Positions 1 to 9,311 of a DNA stretch of 58,106 nt are shown here, piece after piece. The stretch spans positions 1 to 58,106 of the forward strand of contig JAICIO010000031.1 in NCBI GenBank assembly GCA_025924315.1, given 5' to 3'. Both the position numbers and the translations under genes were made by a program. The notes below the pieces were generated by a model. The model saw only the letters and a program-made list of their open reading frames with translations. It searched no databases and was not told where the DNA came from. Numbering within the stretch: position 1 is the first letter of the stretch; the number at the start of each line of letters is the position of its first letter. The stretch is from Phycisphaerae bacterium (GTDB taxonomy: Bacteria; Planctomycetota; Phycisphaerae; Tepidisphaerales; Tepidisphaeraceae).

Positions 1-153
1 CCGCCGGAGTGCCTAAACTGTTGCGGTCACTCGGCCCCCGCCGCGTGGCTCTGGTCGGCCTTTTTGGGCGCCTCCCCGGCGGCCCACCTCCTCCGCGCCG
101 GGCGGCATTGTCTTCGGTCATTCAGCAGCCGTGAACTTTTTCAAAGGTCGCAA
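1..153. other. Window edge without recognised gene
   Basis: The first 153 bases lie downstream of the minus-strand gene that ends at 154. I see no convincing coding region, RNA gene or strong dyad here. A plus-strand reading frame starting at 64 runs antisense to the next gene and looks like a high-GC shadow. Confidence 0.4.
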
Positions 154-774
154 TTACGAATAGTTCACAGCGACTGGCTTCTTTTCACCGAGCCGGCTGG
201 CGAGCGTGGCGAGATCGTTTGCGGCGGGCGCTTTAATAGCCACCTCGAACAGCCGCTTCGGATCGAGCCGGTGCTCCAGCGAAACATTTGGGCCGAAGAG
301 ATCGCGGGTGAACTTTTCGAGGTCAGGCCTTATCGCGGCGAAGGTTTCGGATGTGTTCGGGGCGTAAAGGCGATCGTTGATCTTGAAGGTGGTCTCGTCC
401 GTCTTGAATTTGATTCCGCCGAGTCGGGGGTCTTGTTCAAGCAGTTGGGCGACCTCATACGCGGTGTAGAAGCACGCGCGAAGGCGCTCGCTGAAGCCGC
501 CGGCGATCGGCGTCTTGCGCGAGTAGGTTACGCCCCACCGGGCATCCACATCGTCGAGATAGAAGTTCGCTTCATGTGCGACGAGCAGAGTGCCAGGGCC
601 ATTCGCGACGTGCGAATAGTCGGCGACGTCGATCAGCAGATGATCGCGGATCGCGTGCGACTGAATCAACGAATGAAACACCGGCACGAACTGATCGTGA
701 GCCAGCGTGCCGGCGTCGTCGATGTAAAGCTTGATGACGAGCTTGGATGAATCCAGTGGAGAAATCGAGGACAT
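154..774 (-). CDS. Hypothetical protein in operon with sulfite/nitrite reductase
   Basis: A 206-residue soluble protein with no signal peptide or membrane segment and no family that I can name. It has a mixed alpha/beta composition, and its middle region reads like a compact globular fold. Its ATG (772-774) directly abuts the TAA of the upstream reductase gene (775-777), so the two are almost certainly co-transcribed and translationally coupled. The context suggests a role in sulfur or nitrogen assimilation, for example as an accessory to the reductase, but nothing in the sequence identifies an activity. Codon use resembles its neighbour. Confidence 0.75.
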   Translation of the reverse strand: MSSISPLDSSKLVIKLYIDDAGTLAHDQFVPVFHSLIQSHAIRDHLLIDVADYSHVANGPGTLLVAHEANFYLDDVDARWGVTYSRKTPIAGGFSERLRACFYTAYEVAQLLEQDPRLGGIKFKTDETTFKINDRLYAPNTSETFAAIRPDLEKFTRDLFGPNVSLEHRLDPKRLFEVAIKAPAANDLATLASRLGEKKPVAVNYS

Positions 775-3087
775 TTACTTTGCGGCTCCTGCGGGCGCGG
801 GGATTACAACGGCGGTGAGCAGTTGCTGTTGTTGCTGCTGATACTTCGCGCTCGCCTTGTAGGCGGCGTCGATGAACAGGTTCGCTTCTTCGACGAGCTT
901 GTGAGCCGTGTCCCTGGTGAAGCGCGTGTCCGGTCCTTCGTGCCGGTTGATCAGGTAATTGGCGAACTGGCCGGCGTGATAGGTGTCCCAGAAAATCTTC
1001 GGCTCGACGAAGCGCCTGGCGAATTCGTTGACGATGATGTCGGGCTCGGGCGGCACGTCGGGCCACTGCAGTTGCACGAGCGTCTTTGCCGCCCTGAGCA
1101 TCGCGTGATAAGCGCGATCGTCGGCGGCGCGATAGTCGCCGTCGTCGAGAAGCAGCTGCGCTTCGAATGCCTCTGTCTCCGCGTGCGTGAAGCCGAACTG
1201 CGTGTGCGAAACAACTTCGCCGGCACATTCGCCTGCGCCCATGTCACCAATCGTGTATTGCCGCGGGTCGCCCCAATCGCTGTAGAAGCTGGCATCGATG
1301 CTATGCGCTGGAACGAACGTGAACTCGTCGATCATCTCCTTCAGCGCTTTCTTGCCGATGCGCTGGGAGAACGCTTGAAAGGTCTCGCCATTGATTTTCT
1401 CGGCGACGTAGCGCGAGGTGATGCGATCGACCAATTCCGGGATCTTCTTCGACGGCACTGCGCCCAGCGCCAGTGCATAAGAGCCGCCGTTTTCCACCCA
1501 CTTCCCGCCGAGCATCACCTGGAAGTGCGGCACGGTGTAGCCGGAGATGTTTCGGCTGTTGCCGTAGAAGCCCAGATCCGCCACGTGATGCTGGCCGCAG
1601 GAGTTGAAGCAGCCGGAGATCTTGATGCGAAGACTTTTTACTGCCTCGTCGAGCGTTGCCGACTTCGCCGCGAGCCGCTGACGAAGTTCGCCCGCCAAGC
1701 CGCGCGACGACGCGATGCCCAGTTTGCACGTGTCGGTTCCCGGGCAGGCCGAGACATCGACGATCGTCCCGGCGACGGCTTCCGCGAGGCCGATCGGTTT
1801 GAGCTCGTTGTATAGGTCAACCAGTTTCCCCGTCGGCACCCAGCGGAGGACGATGTTTTGCTCGACCGTCGAGCGAGCGTGATCGCCGGCATATCGCCGG
1901 ACGATGTCGGCAAGCTTGCGGAATTGCTCACTCGTCGCATCGCCCAGCGGAAGGGCAATCGTCACAAGTGAGTAACCCGCTTGTCGTTGCTCATAAACAT
2001 TGGTCGATGCCCACAGGTCATAGCCTTCGGGGCGCTGGGACGCGATCCCAAGCTGCACCACCTGCTGGCTGGGCTTGTCTTCATACTTGGGGATTTCGTC
2101 GAAGTATTTCCGCCAGTTCGGATCTTCCGGCATCGCGTAGCGTTCTTCCATGACGACCCGGCGGAACTCATCGATGCCCAGCTTCTGCACGAGGAATTTC
2201 AGGCGCGCCTTGTTGCGATTCTTCTTCTCGCCGAGCCGGGCAAAAACGCGCCCCATCGCGCGAGCAACGTGAAGCAATTCTTCTTCCGGCAGGAATTCCT
2301 CGAAAAGCTTTGCCTGATGCGGCACGGCGCCAAGACCGCCACCGACGAAAAGCTTAAAGCCGCGCTGGGTCTTGCCGTTGACGACGCGCGTGGCGGCGAT
2401 TCCGCCCAGATCATGAATCGAGACGAGCGCGCAGGCTTCGTGTTCGCATCCGCTGAACGCGATCTTAAATTTCCGGCCAAAGTCCTGCGTGTCCGGGTGA
2501 CCGAGCAAGTAATACGCTGCCGCTTTTGCGTACGGAGTGACGTCGAAGACCTCGCCCTTGCAAATGCCGGCCTTCGGGCACGCAGTGACGTTCCGAACGG
2601 AGTTGCCGCAGGCTTCGCGCGTCGTGATCCCTTCGGCCGCGAGACGACGGAAAATCGTCGGCGTGTCTTCGATGTGAATGAAATGGAGTTGAATGTCCTG
2701 GCGAGTGGTCACATGGCAGATGCCGTCGGAATATTCTTCCGCAAGATCCGCGAGGAGCTCCAACTGCTCGGGCGAGAGCGCGCCATAGGGAATCTTGATG
2801 CGCTGCATGCCCGGGGCATCCCACATCGTGTCCGGACCTTTGGTCAGCGCAGCGTCGCCGAGCTTCGTTGGGTAGGACAGATCCTGTGTGGCAAGACCGT
2901 CGTGCCGATGGCCATTGTCGTAGCGCTGACCATACGAGCCACGGCGCAGACGCGTCTCGGCAAAGACTTTTTCGTCAATCTTGCCGACCTTTCGCAGGGC
3001 GATCTGCGCTTCAAAGAAGTCGATCTCCTTCGCCAACTGCTCGGAGATCCGCGGGGACAGTTTTTCTTTCCACAACTCGGCGCTCAT
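775..3087 (-). CDS. Siroheme nitrite/sulfite reductase with C-terminal extension
   Basis: A 770-residue assimilatory reductase of the ferredoxin-dependent nitrite/sulfite reductase family, which carries out the six-electron reduction of sulfite to sulfide or nitrite to ammonia in the cytoplasm. The two-fold repeated family architecture is visible. The TTRQDIQLHF substrate/siroheme arginine region lies near residue 128. The [4Fe-4S]/siroheme cysteines lie in CPGTDTC (about 448-454) and CFNSC (about 492-496). The first half also carries CPKAGIC (about 170-176) and a CEHEAC, so cysteine pairs occur in both halves. Residues from about 600 on are an extra, helix-rich extension ending in a glutamine run (QQQQQQ), longer than typical 500-600 aa members. 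The sequence does not tell sulfite from nitrite specificity. Confidence 0.92.
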   Translation of the reverse strand: MSAELWKEKLSPRISEQLAKEIDFFEAQIALRKVGKIDEKVFAETRLRRGSYGQRYDNGHRHDGLATQDLSYPTKLGDAALTKGPDTMWDAPGMQRIKIPYGALSPEQLELLADLAEEYSDGICHVTTRQDIQLHFIHIEDTPTIFRRLAAEGITTREACGNSVRNVTACPKAGICKGEVFDVTPYAKAAAYYLLGHPDTQDFGRKFKIAFSGCEHEACALVSIHDLGGIAATRVVNGKTQRGFKLFVGGGLGAVPHQAKLFEEFLPEEELLHVARAMGRVFARLGEKKNRNKARLKFLVQKLGIDEFRRVVMEERYAMPEDPNWRKYFDEIPKYEDKPSQQVVQLGIASQRPEGYDLWASTNVYEQRQAGYSLVTIALPLGDATSEQFRKLADIVRRYAGDHARSTVEQNIVLRWVPTGKLVDLYNELKPIGLAEAVAGTIVDVSACPGTDTCKLGIASSRGLAGELRQRLAAKSATLDEAVKSLRIKISGCFNSCGQHHVADLGFYGNSRNISGYTVPHFQVMLGGKWVENGGSYALALGAVPSKKIPELVDRITSRYVAEKINGETFQAFSQRIGKKALKEMIDEFTFVPAHSIDASFYSDWGDPRQYTIGDMGAGECAGEVVSHTQFGFTHAETEAFEAQLLLDDGDYRAADDRAYHAMLRAAKTLVQLQWPDVPPEPDIIVNEFARRFVEPKIFWDTYHAGQFANYLINRHEGPDTRFTRDTAHKLVEEANLFIDAAYKASAKYQQQQQQLLTAVVIPAPAGAAK

Positions 3088-3247
3088 ATCGTCTTTCTTC
3101 CGGCCCCAAAAGTTTGTGCCGGGTCGATGATTCTACTGTTTCCCCTATAGGGACTGCCAGACAAGTGTGTTTTCACGTTACAAATAGAGGTCTGCGCAAA
3201 CGTTATGGAGGTTCAGCATGGGGGGAGGAACCAAATCAGGCTGTGAG

Positions 3248-3335
3248 ACGCCGGCTCTGAGCGAAGCGAAGAGGCCGGATCTCTCTGCGCGCGCCCTCGG
3301 AAAGATCCGCCCTTCGCTTCGCTCAGAAGCGGCGT
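3248..3335. repeat. Palindromic intergenic repeat (GAGCGAAGCGAAG family)
   Basis: The left arm (3248-3282) and right arm (3303-3335) are imperfect inverted copies built around TCTGAGCGAAGCGAAG. The element lies between the convergent tail of the 3351-5534 gene and the start of the reductase gene. It resembles a two-armed REP (BIME) and shares its CTGAGCG/GAAGCGAAG vocabulary with the perfect dyad at 36991-37065. Confidence 0.8.
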
Positions 3336-3350
3336 TTGACGTATCCGTGA

Positions 3351-5534
3351 TCACAGCTTCCCGTTGCCTGGCAGCTTGTTCTCTCCCGCTGGCAGCTTCT
3401 GCACCTCTTGCTCGTACGCCGCGCGCGGGAGGAATTCGACGTGTCCGTCGCCGTAGAGAAAATTTCCGCCATCGTTGTCGTGATCTTCGAGCTTCTCGTA
3501 AACCACAATACGCTCGGCCGGGATGCTCGTGTTCAAACCTTTGCCGACGTAAACATACGGCGAGTGCTCGTTGATCCACTGCGCAATCTCCTCCGGCTTC
3601 ATCTGACCGAGGTTGCCCGGAACCGAAATGTTTCCGGAGGGGCAGACGAATGCATCAGCGGTGATCGGCTCGGTGACGACCAGCGTGCCGAGGTCCGGCG
3701 GATACTTGCCGCGGTTCTCATTCGCATACAGCTGAATTGCTTGCCCGATCTGCCGCATGTTGCTCGCGCATTTGATGCGATTGGCGGTCTCCCGCGCGCG
3801 ATTGAGTGACGGTAGCATGACGCTCGTCATCAGCGCCGCCGATCCCACCGTTGTGTTCTGTTCCGTCGCGAGCAGCGTCGCGCCGGGGAACGGCGTGATG
3901 CTCTTGTAATGCCAGCCCGCGTCGTCGGTCCACGATGCCGAGCCCGCCGGCGCGAGATGCGGCAGCAGCACATCGAGCGGCGGAAGCACCGGCTCCGGGG
4001 CTTTCACGCCCCACATGTCGGCGAAACCAAGACCGAGGCGTGTCATCGCAAGCGTCGTCTGATACGCCATCGGCGCGGTCGCGGGCAGATTCAGGAAACA
4101 CACGCCGCTGGGTTTCGTCACATTCAACCGCTGCAGGAGCTTCTGATACTCCGCATTATCGGCGATCGACTTGCCTACGCCGACCTGGTGTGCCGCCGTT
4201 GAAACGATCTGCGGAAAGAGCGCGATGTACAATCGTCCGTCCTTGATCGTCCACCCCGGCGCGATGAGTGGCGTGCCGATGTAGTTCACCGTCACGTCGC
4301 CGATCTTGGTTCGCTGCGTCTGGACCTTCAGCTCCGAGTCCTTCATCTGCGCGGCGATCATGTTGTTCGCGAAGAACCAGAGCGCGTTGATCCCCTGCTG
4401 CGCCTTCGCGGCGTCGTCGAGCTGATTGACGATCACAACGCCCGTGGCGGTCGGTCCACCAACCGTCGGCGACATGTAAATGCCCCACTGCTCCCCGAGC
4501 GGCTCGAGAATATCGCGCTGAACGTTCTTGCCGATCATCATCGACAATGCGCCGAGGCCCTGGTCGATCTTCTGCTGCGCTTCGGGATCGACCGCTCCGG
4601 CGATCGTGCGAACTTGTTCGACGAGCTTCGCGAAATCGAAGCTGCCGATCGCGGCGAACGTGGCGGAGTCAGGAATGGCTTTCAGCAGATCCTCCGACAC
4701 CGGTTTGCTGTCGCACATCGCGAGCAAGCCGCGCCGCGGGGCGGGCGCTTCGACGAACGCCTGGCTCATCCATTCCTTGCCGTCAAATCCCGCGGTAAAC
4801 GCAATGTGCTTGAGGTCGGCGAGGCCCGCGGCTTCCTTCGCCTTCGGCCAACCCTGCGCCGCCTGCGGATTGCCCGACTGCGCGACGGCCGTGTCGATCA
4901 GCTTGAGAAGTTTCTCACCATCGACGTACGCGGTGATCACGGGATCCGCGTTCAGGTTCATCATCGCTTTCTTGAATCCCGCCGATTCAGTCAGCGCCTT
5001 GGCCGTCACGTCCGGCAGCGCCTTCTCGGGATCGGCATAACCCACGAGCAGCCCGACGATCTCCGCGGACTTGAACGACTTCACCGGAAATGGCGTCGGT
5101 CCCGCGACCGCGAGGAGCTGATCGAGCTGCTGCTTGAGCGCATCGGCGTCGGCATCCGCCTGGCAGATAATCCCCGCGCGCGGCACGGGTTGCCCACCGG
5201 ACATGTCGAGCCCATCAAAGAAGTACGCCGACGGATGCTTGAACAGCGCACTACCGAGATCCATCACGACGCGCAGCTTCGTGCCGGTCGCCATGTCCTT
5301 CTGTTGCACCTTAGCGACGAGCCGCGGGAGAAAGTCGTTGAAGAATTCAGGAATGTTCGAGCCGTCGAGAATCGCCTTCAGATGCGACGCCTCATACCCC
5401 GGCCCCAGGTTGTTTCCACCACGCCAACCGACGTAAACAATCGCATCGGCCGGAACATGATTCGCGAGCGACTGCGCGCGAGTGGACGACACGACGACGA
5501 ACAGCGCGACGAGTGCGATCAGGATGCGACGCAT
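3351..5534 (-). CDS. Secreted protein with C-terminal pseudopilin-like module
   Basis: A 727-residue protein beginning with a signal peptide (MRRILIALVALFVVVSS, cleavage near TRAQ). The ATG at 5534 is preceded by GGGAGG; a longer reading frame to 5744 only translates an intergenic palindrome. Residues 20 to about 590 form a large unassigned exported region. From about residue 600 the sequence switches to the helix-plus-head module common in planctomycete type II pseudopilin-like proteins: LPSLNRARETANRIKCASN, then an MRQIGQAIQLYANENRGKYP block, a FVCPSGN element, and a GDGHVEFLPR ending. In ordinary members this module follows an N-terminal prepilin helix; here it is fused to the C-terminus of a different secreted protein. 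Function is unknown. Confidence 0.8.
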   Translation of the reverse strand: MRRILIALVALFVVVSSTRAQSLANHVPADAIVYVGWRGGNNLGPGYEASHLKAILDGSNIPEFFNDFLPRLVAKVQQKDMATGTKLRVVMDLGSALFKHPSAYFFDGLDMSGGQPVPRAGIICQADADADALKQQLDQLLAVAGPTPFPVKSFKSAEIVGLLVGYADPEKALPDVTAKALTESAGFKKAMMNLNADPVITAYVDGEKLLKLIDTAVAQSGNPQAAQGWPKAKEAAGLADLKHIAFTAGFDGKEWMSQAFVEAPAPRRGLLAMCDSKPVSEDLLKAIPDSATFAAIGSFDFAKLVEQVRTIAGAVDPEAQQKIDQGLGALSMMIGKNVQRDILEPLGEQWGIYMSPTVGGPTATGVVIVNQLDDAAKAQQGINALWFFANNMIAAQMKDSELKVQTQRTKIGDVTVNYIGTPLIAPGWTIKDGRLYIALFPQIVSTAAHQVGVGKSIADNAEYQKLLQRLNVTKPSGVCFLNLPATAPMAYQTTLAMTRLGLGFADMWGVKAPEPVLPPLDVLLPHLAPAGSASWTDDAGWHYKSITPFPGATLLATEQNTTVGSAALMTSVMLPSLNRARETANRIKCASNMRQIGQAIQLYANENRGKYPPDLGTLVVTEPITADAFVCPSGNISVPGNLGQMKPEEIAQWINEHSPYVYVGKGLNTSIPAERIVVYEKLEDHDNDGGNFLYGDGHVEFLPRAAYEQEVQKLPAGENKLPGNGKL

Positions 5535-5627
5535 GAAACCTCCCGAAGACTTGAAGATGGAATATCGCGGTTCGGCAATGATCCCGCAAGCATGAACCGT
5601 CAAGACGCCAAAAGCCAGAACGAGTTC

Positions 5628-5720
5628 AAGCGCAAAGACCGCAAAGCTCACAAAGAAACACAAAGCCAAAGCTCTGCAGCGTTCTTTGTGCTCTTTGCGA
5701 GCTTTGCGGTCTTTGCGCTT
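5628..5720. repeat. Palindromic intergenic repeat (GCAAAGACCGCAAAG family)
   Basis: The arms at 5628-5665 and 5684-5720 are near-perfect inverted copies of about 37 bases made of CGCAAAG-type units, separated by an 18-base loop. It lies between mnmE and the secreted-protein gene. Read as protein it gives a spurious Lys/Arg-rich leader for the downstream gene. Confidence 0.85.
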
Positions 5721-5740
5721 TCCCCTGGGATCTTGACCGA

Positions 5741-7093
5741 TCATTTGCCGATGCAGAACGTCGCGAAAACCCGCCCAAGCACATCATCTGGCGTGACCTG
5801 ACCGAGAATCTGCCCGACCGCGTCGAGCGCTTCGCGCAACTCCATCGCGAGCAGTTCCTGGGCGACGTTGGATTGAGCAAGCTCGCGGGCCCGCGCGATG
5901 GCTTCGCGGGCGGTGGCGATGCATTGGAGGTGTCTTGAATTGAGCGTCAGCGCCTGCCCGCCCTCACGTTCAAACGCAAGCCGATCGAGCTGCTGGCATA
6001 ATTCGGTCATGCGCCCGCCGGTCAGAGCGCTGACGCTCACAGAGTTATGGACGGTCGGCGCCGAAGCGGACAGGTCGGCTTTTGTGTAGACGATGAGATC
6101 GGGTTTTCGGGGAAGATCGAGCGGTGGATCGGGATCGGCAGGGTCGATGGCGAGCACCACGCGATCCGCACTCTGGATCATTTGCTGGGCGCGTTCTTGC
6201 ATCTGACGATCGATGTCCGCCTGCGCGCTGGCAGTGGCACTTAAGTGCCGCTGCCGGTCGGAGGTTTTCTCAATTCCGGCAACGTCGATGATGCGAACGA
6301 CGCCGTGCGGAAGCGTGACATGCGCGGAGATCGCATCGCGCGTGGTTCCCGCAACAGGCGAAACAACCGCGCGCTCCTCGCCGACGAGCGCATTGAGCAG
6401 CGTACTTTTCCCCGCGTTCGGCCGGCCGACAAGGACGATCTGCGGCTCATGTGTGACGTCTTCGAATCGCGCGCTCTCGCGCAACAAGTCGTCCAGCGCG
6501 CGATCGGCGGAGTCCAGTCGTGAATGAATCTGCTCGGTTGAAAGGAACGTCACATCCTCTTCCGAGAAATCGATGCCCACTTCGACGAGCGCGAGCGTTT
6601 CCGCGATCGAATCCATCGCCGGACGGAGGCGTCTTGCCAATTCGCCACCTAAAAGTTGTCGGGCAGCCTGAAGCTGTGCATCACTCTGCGCGGCAATGGT
6701 TGCGGCGACGCCTTCGGCCTGAGCGAGATCGATTCGGCCATTGAAGTACGCGCGGGCGGTGAACTCGCCGGGATCGGCTTGGCGTGCGCCATGCGCAATC
6801 AAATCCTCGAGTAGCATTCGCGCGACCAGCGGATTGCCCGGGAGGTGCAGCTCCACAACATCTTCGCCTGTGACGCTTTTGGGTGAACGAAACGAGTAAA
6901 CCCAGCCCGGAAATGAAGGCAGATCCCGGACGCGAAATCGCAAGCGAGCCCCGGTGCTGGCAGGAAACGCATACGCCTCGACCAGGACGTGCTGCGCGAT
7001 GGAAGTCGCATTCGAGCCACTGAGCCGCACGACCATCCGCGACGCAGGCCCAACTGCGCTGCTGATTGCGACAATCGTATCTCCTGTGATCAT
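5741..7093 (-). CDS. mnmE: tRNA-5-carboxymethylaminomethyl-2-thiouridine GTPase MnmE
   Basis: A 450-residue GTPase that, with MnmG, modifies the wobble uridine of certain tRNAs. The order is an N-terminal tetrahydrofolate-binding domain (MITGDTIVAISSA...), a helical domain, and an inserted G domain with the P-loop GRPNAGKSTLLN near residue 215. The C-terminus is the family-defining FCIGK with its catalytic cysteine. I chose the ATG at 7093; a frame open to 7147 adds only 18 residues encoded by a palindromic repeat. It lies downstream of yidC on the same strand, a common bacterial neighbourhood (yidC-mnmE). Length and motifs are normal. Confidence 0.97.
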   Translation of the reverse strand: MITGDTIVAISSAVGPASRMVVRLSGSNATSIAQHVLVEAYAFPASTGARLRFRVRDLPSFPGWVYSFRSPKSVTGEDVVELHLPGNPLVARMLLEDLIAHGARQADPGEFTARAYFNGRIDLAQAEGVAATIAAQSDAQLQAARQLLGGELARRLRPAMDSIAETLALVEVGIDFSEEDVTFLSTEQIHSRLDSADRALDDLLRESARFEDVTHEPQIVLVGRPNAGKSTLLNALVGEERAVVSPVAGTTRDAISAHVTLPHGVVRIIDVAGIEKTSDRQRHLSATASAQADIDRQMQERAQQMIQSADRVVLAIDPADPDPPLDLPRKPDLIVYTKADLSASAPTVHNSVSVSALTGGRMTELCQQLDRLAFEREGGQALTLNSRHLQCIATAREAIARARELAQSNVAQELLAMELREALDAVGQILGQVTPDDVLGRVFATFCIGK

Positions 7094-7100
7094 TGCATTC

Positions 7101-7175
7101 GTAGGGTCCGCTTCAGCGGACCGGTTATTCGTCCCTGCGAAGAGCAAGTAACCGGTCCGCTGAAGCGGACCCTAC
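7101..7175. repeat. REP/BIME family A, copy 1
   Basis: Two inverted arms, each opening with GTAG at the outer end and containing the hairpin GTCCGCTTCAGCGGAC. The arms pair with each other over about 28 bases with a short variable centre. Other copies are at 28712-28786, 41780-41854 and 52593-52667, with a related form at 31708-31774. The GTAG foot plus hairpin is the hallmark of REP elements mobilised by RAYT transposases. Confidence 0.95.
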
Positions 7176-7188
7176 AAGAGGGTGGAAA

Positions 7189-9285
7189 TTACTTGCCCTT
7201 CTTCTGCCCCTTCTCCGCCTGGCGCTGGATCTCTTCAACCTTCGATTGCAAGTCCGCCATCTTGCCCGCGAGCCAGCCTTTGGGTTTGTCCGGTTCCTTG
7301 GACCGGCGCGCCCCGTTGCCGAAATCGTCGTCTCCCTTTTTCTTCTTCTTTCCGGCGTCGACAATCACCTTCCCCTCTTTCTCCGCCTCTTCGCGTTCTT
7401 TGATGTGATCGCGGATGCGCTTCGATTCAACAATACCGAGCGCCATGCTCGTGACGTAATAGAGGTTCAAACCGCTCGGCATGTTGTAGAACATCAGCGG
7501 GATGACCAGGCTCATCCACTTCATCATCTTCTGCTGCTGTTCCTGCTCGGGCGTGGCGGCGATTGCCTGCGGGGTGTACTTCTGGTTGATCCACGTGACC
7601 ACCGCCATGAGCAGCGGGAGCAGATTGATCGCGTCAATGTGCAAACCAAATGGCAGCGGGATCGGATGGAAACCGATCAAGCGATCCGGCTTCGAAAGAT
7701 CCTTGATCCACGTGAAGCCCCAGAGAAACGGCGCCTGCCGCAACTCGAACGTGCTCTGCAGCGCCGACCACAGCGCGATCCAGATCGGCATCTGCAGGAA
7801 CAGTGGCAGGCAGCCTAGGATGGGGCCGGCGCCCTGCTGCTTGTAGAACGTCATCATCTGCTTATTGAGCTCGTCCTTGTCGTCGGCGTATTTCTTCTTC
7901 AGCTTCTCCATCTCCGGGCCCATCTTGCTCATCTTCATCATCGAAACCTGCGAGCGTTTCGTGATGGGATGCAGGATGAGGCGCACAAGCACCACCAGAC
8001 CGATGATCGCCAGACCCCAATCGCGCAGGACGAAGTGGAAGATGCCGAGCAGGCGCACGAGGATATCGATCAGCCACTGGAACGTGCAGAATGCGCACAT
8101 GCCGCTGGTAAGCACGAGCGTCTCGTCATAACTGAGCGGGAACTTGGAGTAATACGGCCCGTTCAGCATCGAACGCATCTTCGGCCCAAGGAAAACCTTC
8201 AGCGGAAGCGACTCCTGCGCGCTGGGCGCGAGCGTCTTGGTGACGTATTGGTAATCCAGCGCGACGTTGATCTGATCGGATGGATCGTAAGGATTCAGCG
8301 ACTGTGCCTGCACATGCGCAAACGCGGATCCCGCGGGCGCATCAGGACGAACAATGGTCTGGAAGTACGCGCCGCTGATGCCCGTCCACTGCAGCGGCAG
8401 GCCTTTCGAACTCTTCGTCAGATCGACCGTGCTCTTCTCTTTCACCAGCGCATCGGCGATGTGGGGTTCGATCTTGATGATGTCTTCATCGACATACGCG
8501 CCGAGCACCTGGTGGTCGGGCCCGCGGGTCACTTCGCGCACCGGCTGGGTTGGACCGGTGAAATTCACGCTGACGCTCAATGGCGCGCTCGAAAGATTCT
8601 CGACCGTCTGGTTGACGGTGACTTCGTAGCCCTGGTTCGGCGTGGTCTTCGTCGGCACCTCAAAGGTCTTCTGAATCCGCAGCGCCGGCTTGCCGCTTGG
8701 GTCGGCGACGACGACTTCGAACGTCGCGCTATTGGTCGATTGCGAAACGAGCTTCCACGGCACATCCCACAGCGCCACTTCGTTTCCGCCGATGGTTACG
8801 CTGCGCGTCGCGAGCGGAAGCGTCAGCGCGCCCTCGCCACTGTAGGGCGTTTCAAACTTGTACGGATCGTCGCTGTCCACCGCGCGCTTGAACTGATTCA
8901 GCGTCGCCGACGCGATTGAGGCACCGTTCGGCGAAAGATCGAGCGCCATCGCATAATCGCTTTTCTTGTCGATCGATCCGAGCGTCGGCATGACCGGCTG
9001 CGTGGACGGCTGCGCGACAACAACGTGATATCCGCCGGGCTTGCTCGTCGCGTTCGTGATGTACGACTGCGTCGTCGGCCCCGTCGCGGGCATTGCCGAA
9101 GTCGATGAGATCGACGTCGTCGCGCCCTCTTGCGTCGCCGCTTCGGTGGTCGGCTGCGTGCTGGCAATCCGGTCTTCCGGCCATTCCCAACCGGCCATCT
9201 TGTAAATCTGATGCATCGCCGGGGTCCACAGGAAGACCAATGCCATGGCGATGAGCATCGGGATGATGACGCGTTTCGTATCCAT
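7189..9285 (-). CDS. yidC: Membrane protein insertase YidC
   Basis: A 698-residue Oxa1/YidC insertase that places proteins in the inner membrane alone or with SecYEG. An N-terminal anchor (VIIPMLIAMALVFLW) is followed by a Thr/Ser/Gln-rich linker, a periplasmic beta domain (about 90-380), and the conserved five-helix core. The core shows a SQVSMMKMSKMGPEMEKLKKK stretch and a cytoplasmic KQQGAGPILGCLPLFLQMP hairpin region, followed by a charged C-terminal tail rich in lysine. The ATG at 9285 has GAAGGA in front of it; an alternative TTG four codons upstream overlaps that site. It is followed by mnmE. Confidence 0.96.
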   Translation of the reverse strand: MDTKRVIIPMLIAMALVFLWTPAMHQIYKMAGWEWPEDRIASTQPTTEAATQEGATTSISSTSAMPATGPTTQSYITNATSKPGGYHVVVAQPSTQPVMPTLGSIDKKSDYAMALDLSPNGASIASATLNQFKRAVDSDDPYKFETPYSGEGALTLPLATRSVTIGGNEVALWDVPWKLVSQSTNSATFEVVVADPSGKPALRIQKTFEVPTKTTPNQGYEVTVNQTVENLSSAPLSVSVNFTGPTQPVREVTRGPDHQVLGAYVDEDIIKIEPHIADALVKEKSTVDLTKSSKGLPLQWTGISGAYFQTIVRPDAPAGSAFAHVQAQSLNPYDPSDQINVALDYQYVTKTLAPSAQESLPLKVFLGPKMRSMLNGPYYSKFPLSYDETLVLTSGMCAFCTFQWLIDILVRLLGIFHFVLRDWGLAIIGLVVLVRLILHPITKRSQVSMMKMSKMGPEMEKLKKKYADDKDELNKQMMTFYKQQGAGPILGCLPLFLQMPIWIALWSALQSTFELRQAPFLWGFTWIKDLSKPDRLIGFHPIPLPFGLHIDAINLLPLLMAVVTWINQKYTPQAIAATPEQEQQQKMMKWMSLVIPLMFYNMPSGLNLYYVTSMALGIVESKRIRDHIKEREEAEKEGKVIVDAGKKKKKGDDDFGNGARRSKEPDKPKGWLAGKMADLQSKVEEIQRQAEKGQKKGK

Positions 9286-9311
9286 TCGTTCCTTCAATCA
9301 CTCTCAATAAT

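Noticed and set aside
1981-3150. Long antisense reading frames over the sulfite reductase, the surface protein, the CTP synthase and others
   Set aside because: They arise from the high GC content; the opposite strand carries the conserved motifs in each case.
5535-5744. N-terminal extension of the secreted protein (Lys/Arg-rich and a hydrophobic stretch)
   Set aside because: It translates a palindromic repeat, and a good signal peptide with GGGAGG in front starts at 5534.
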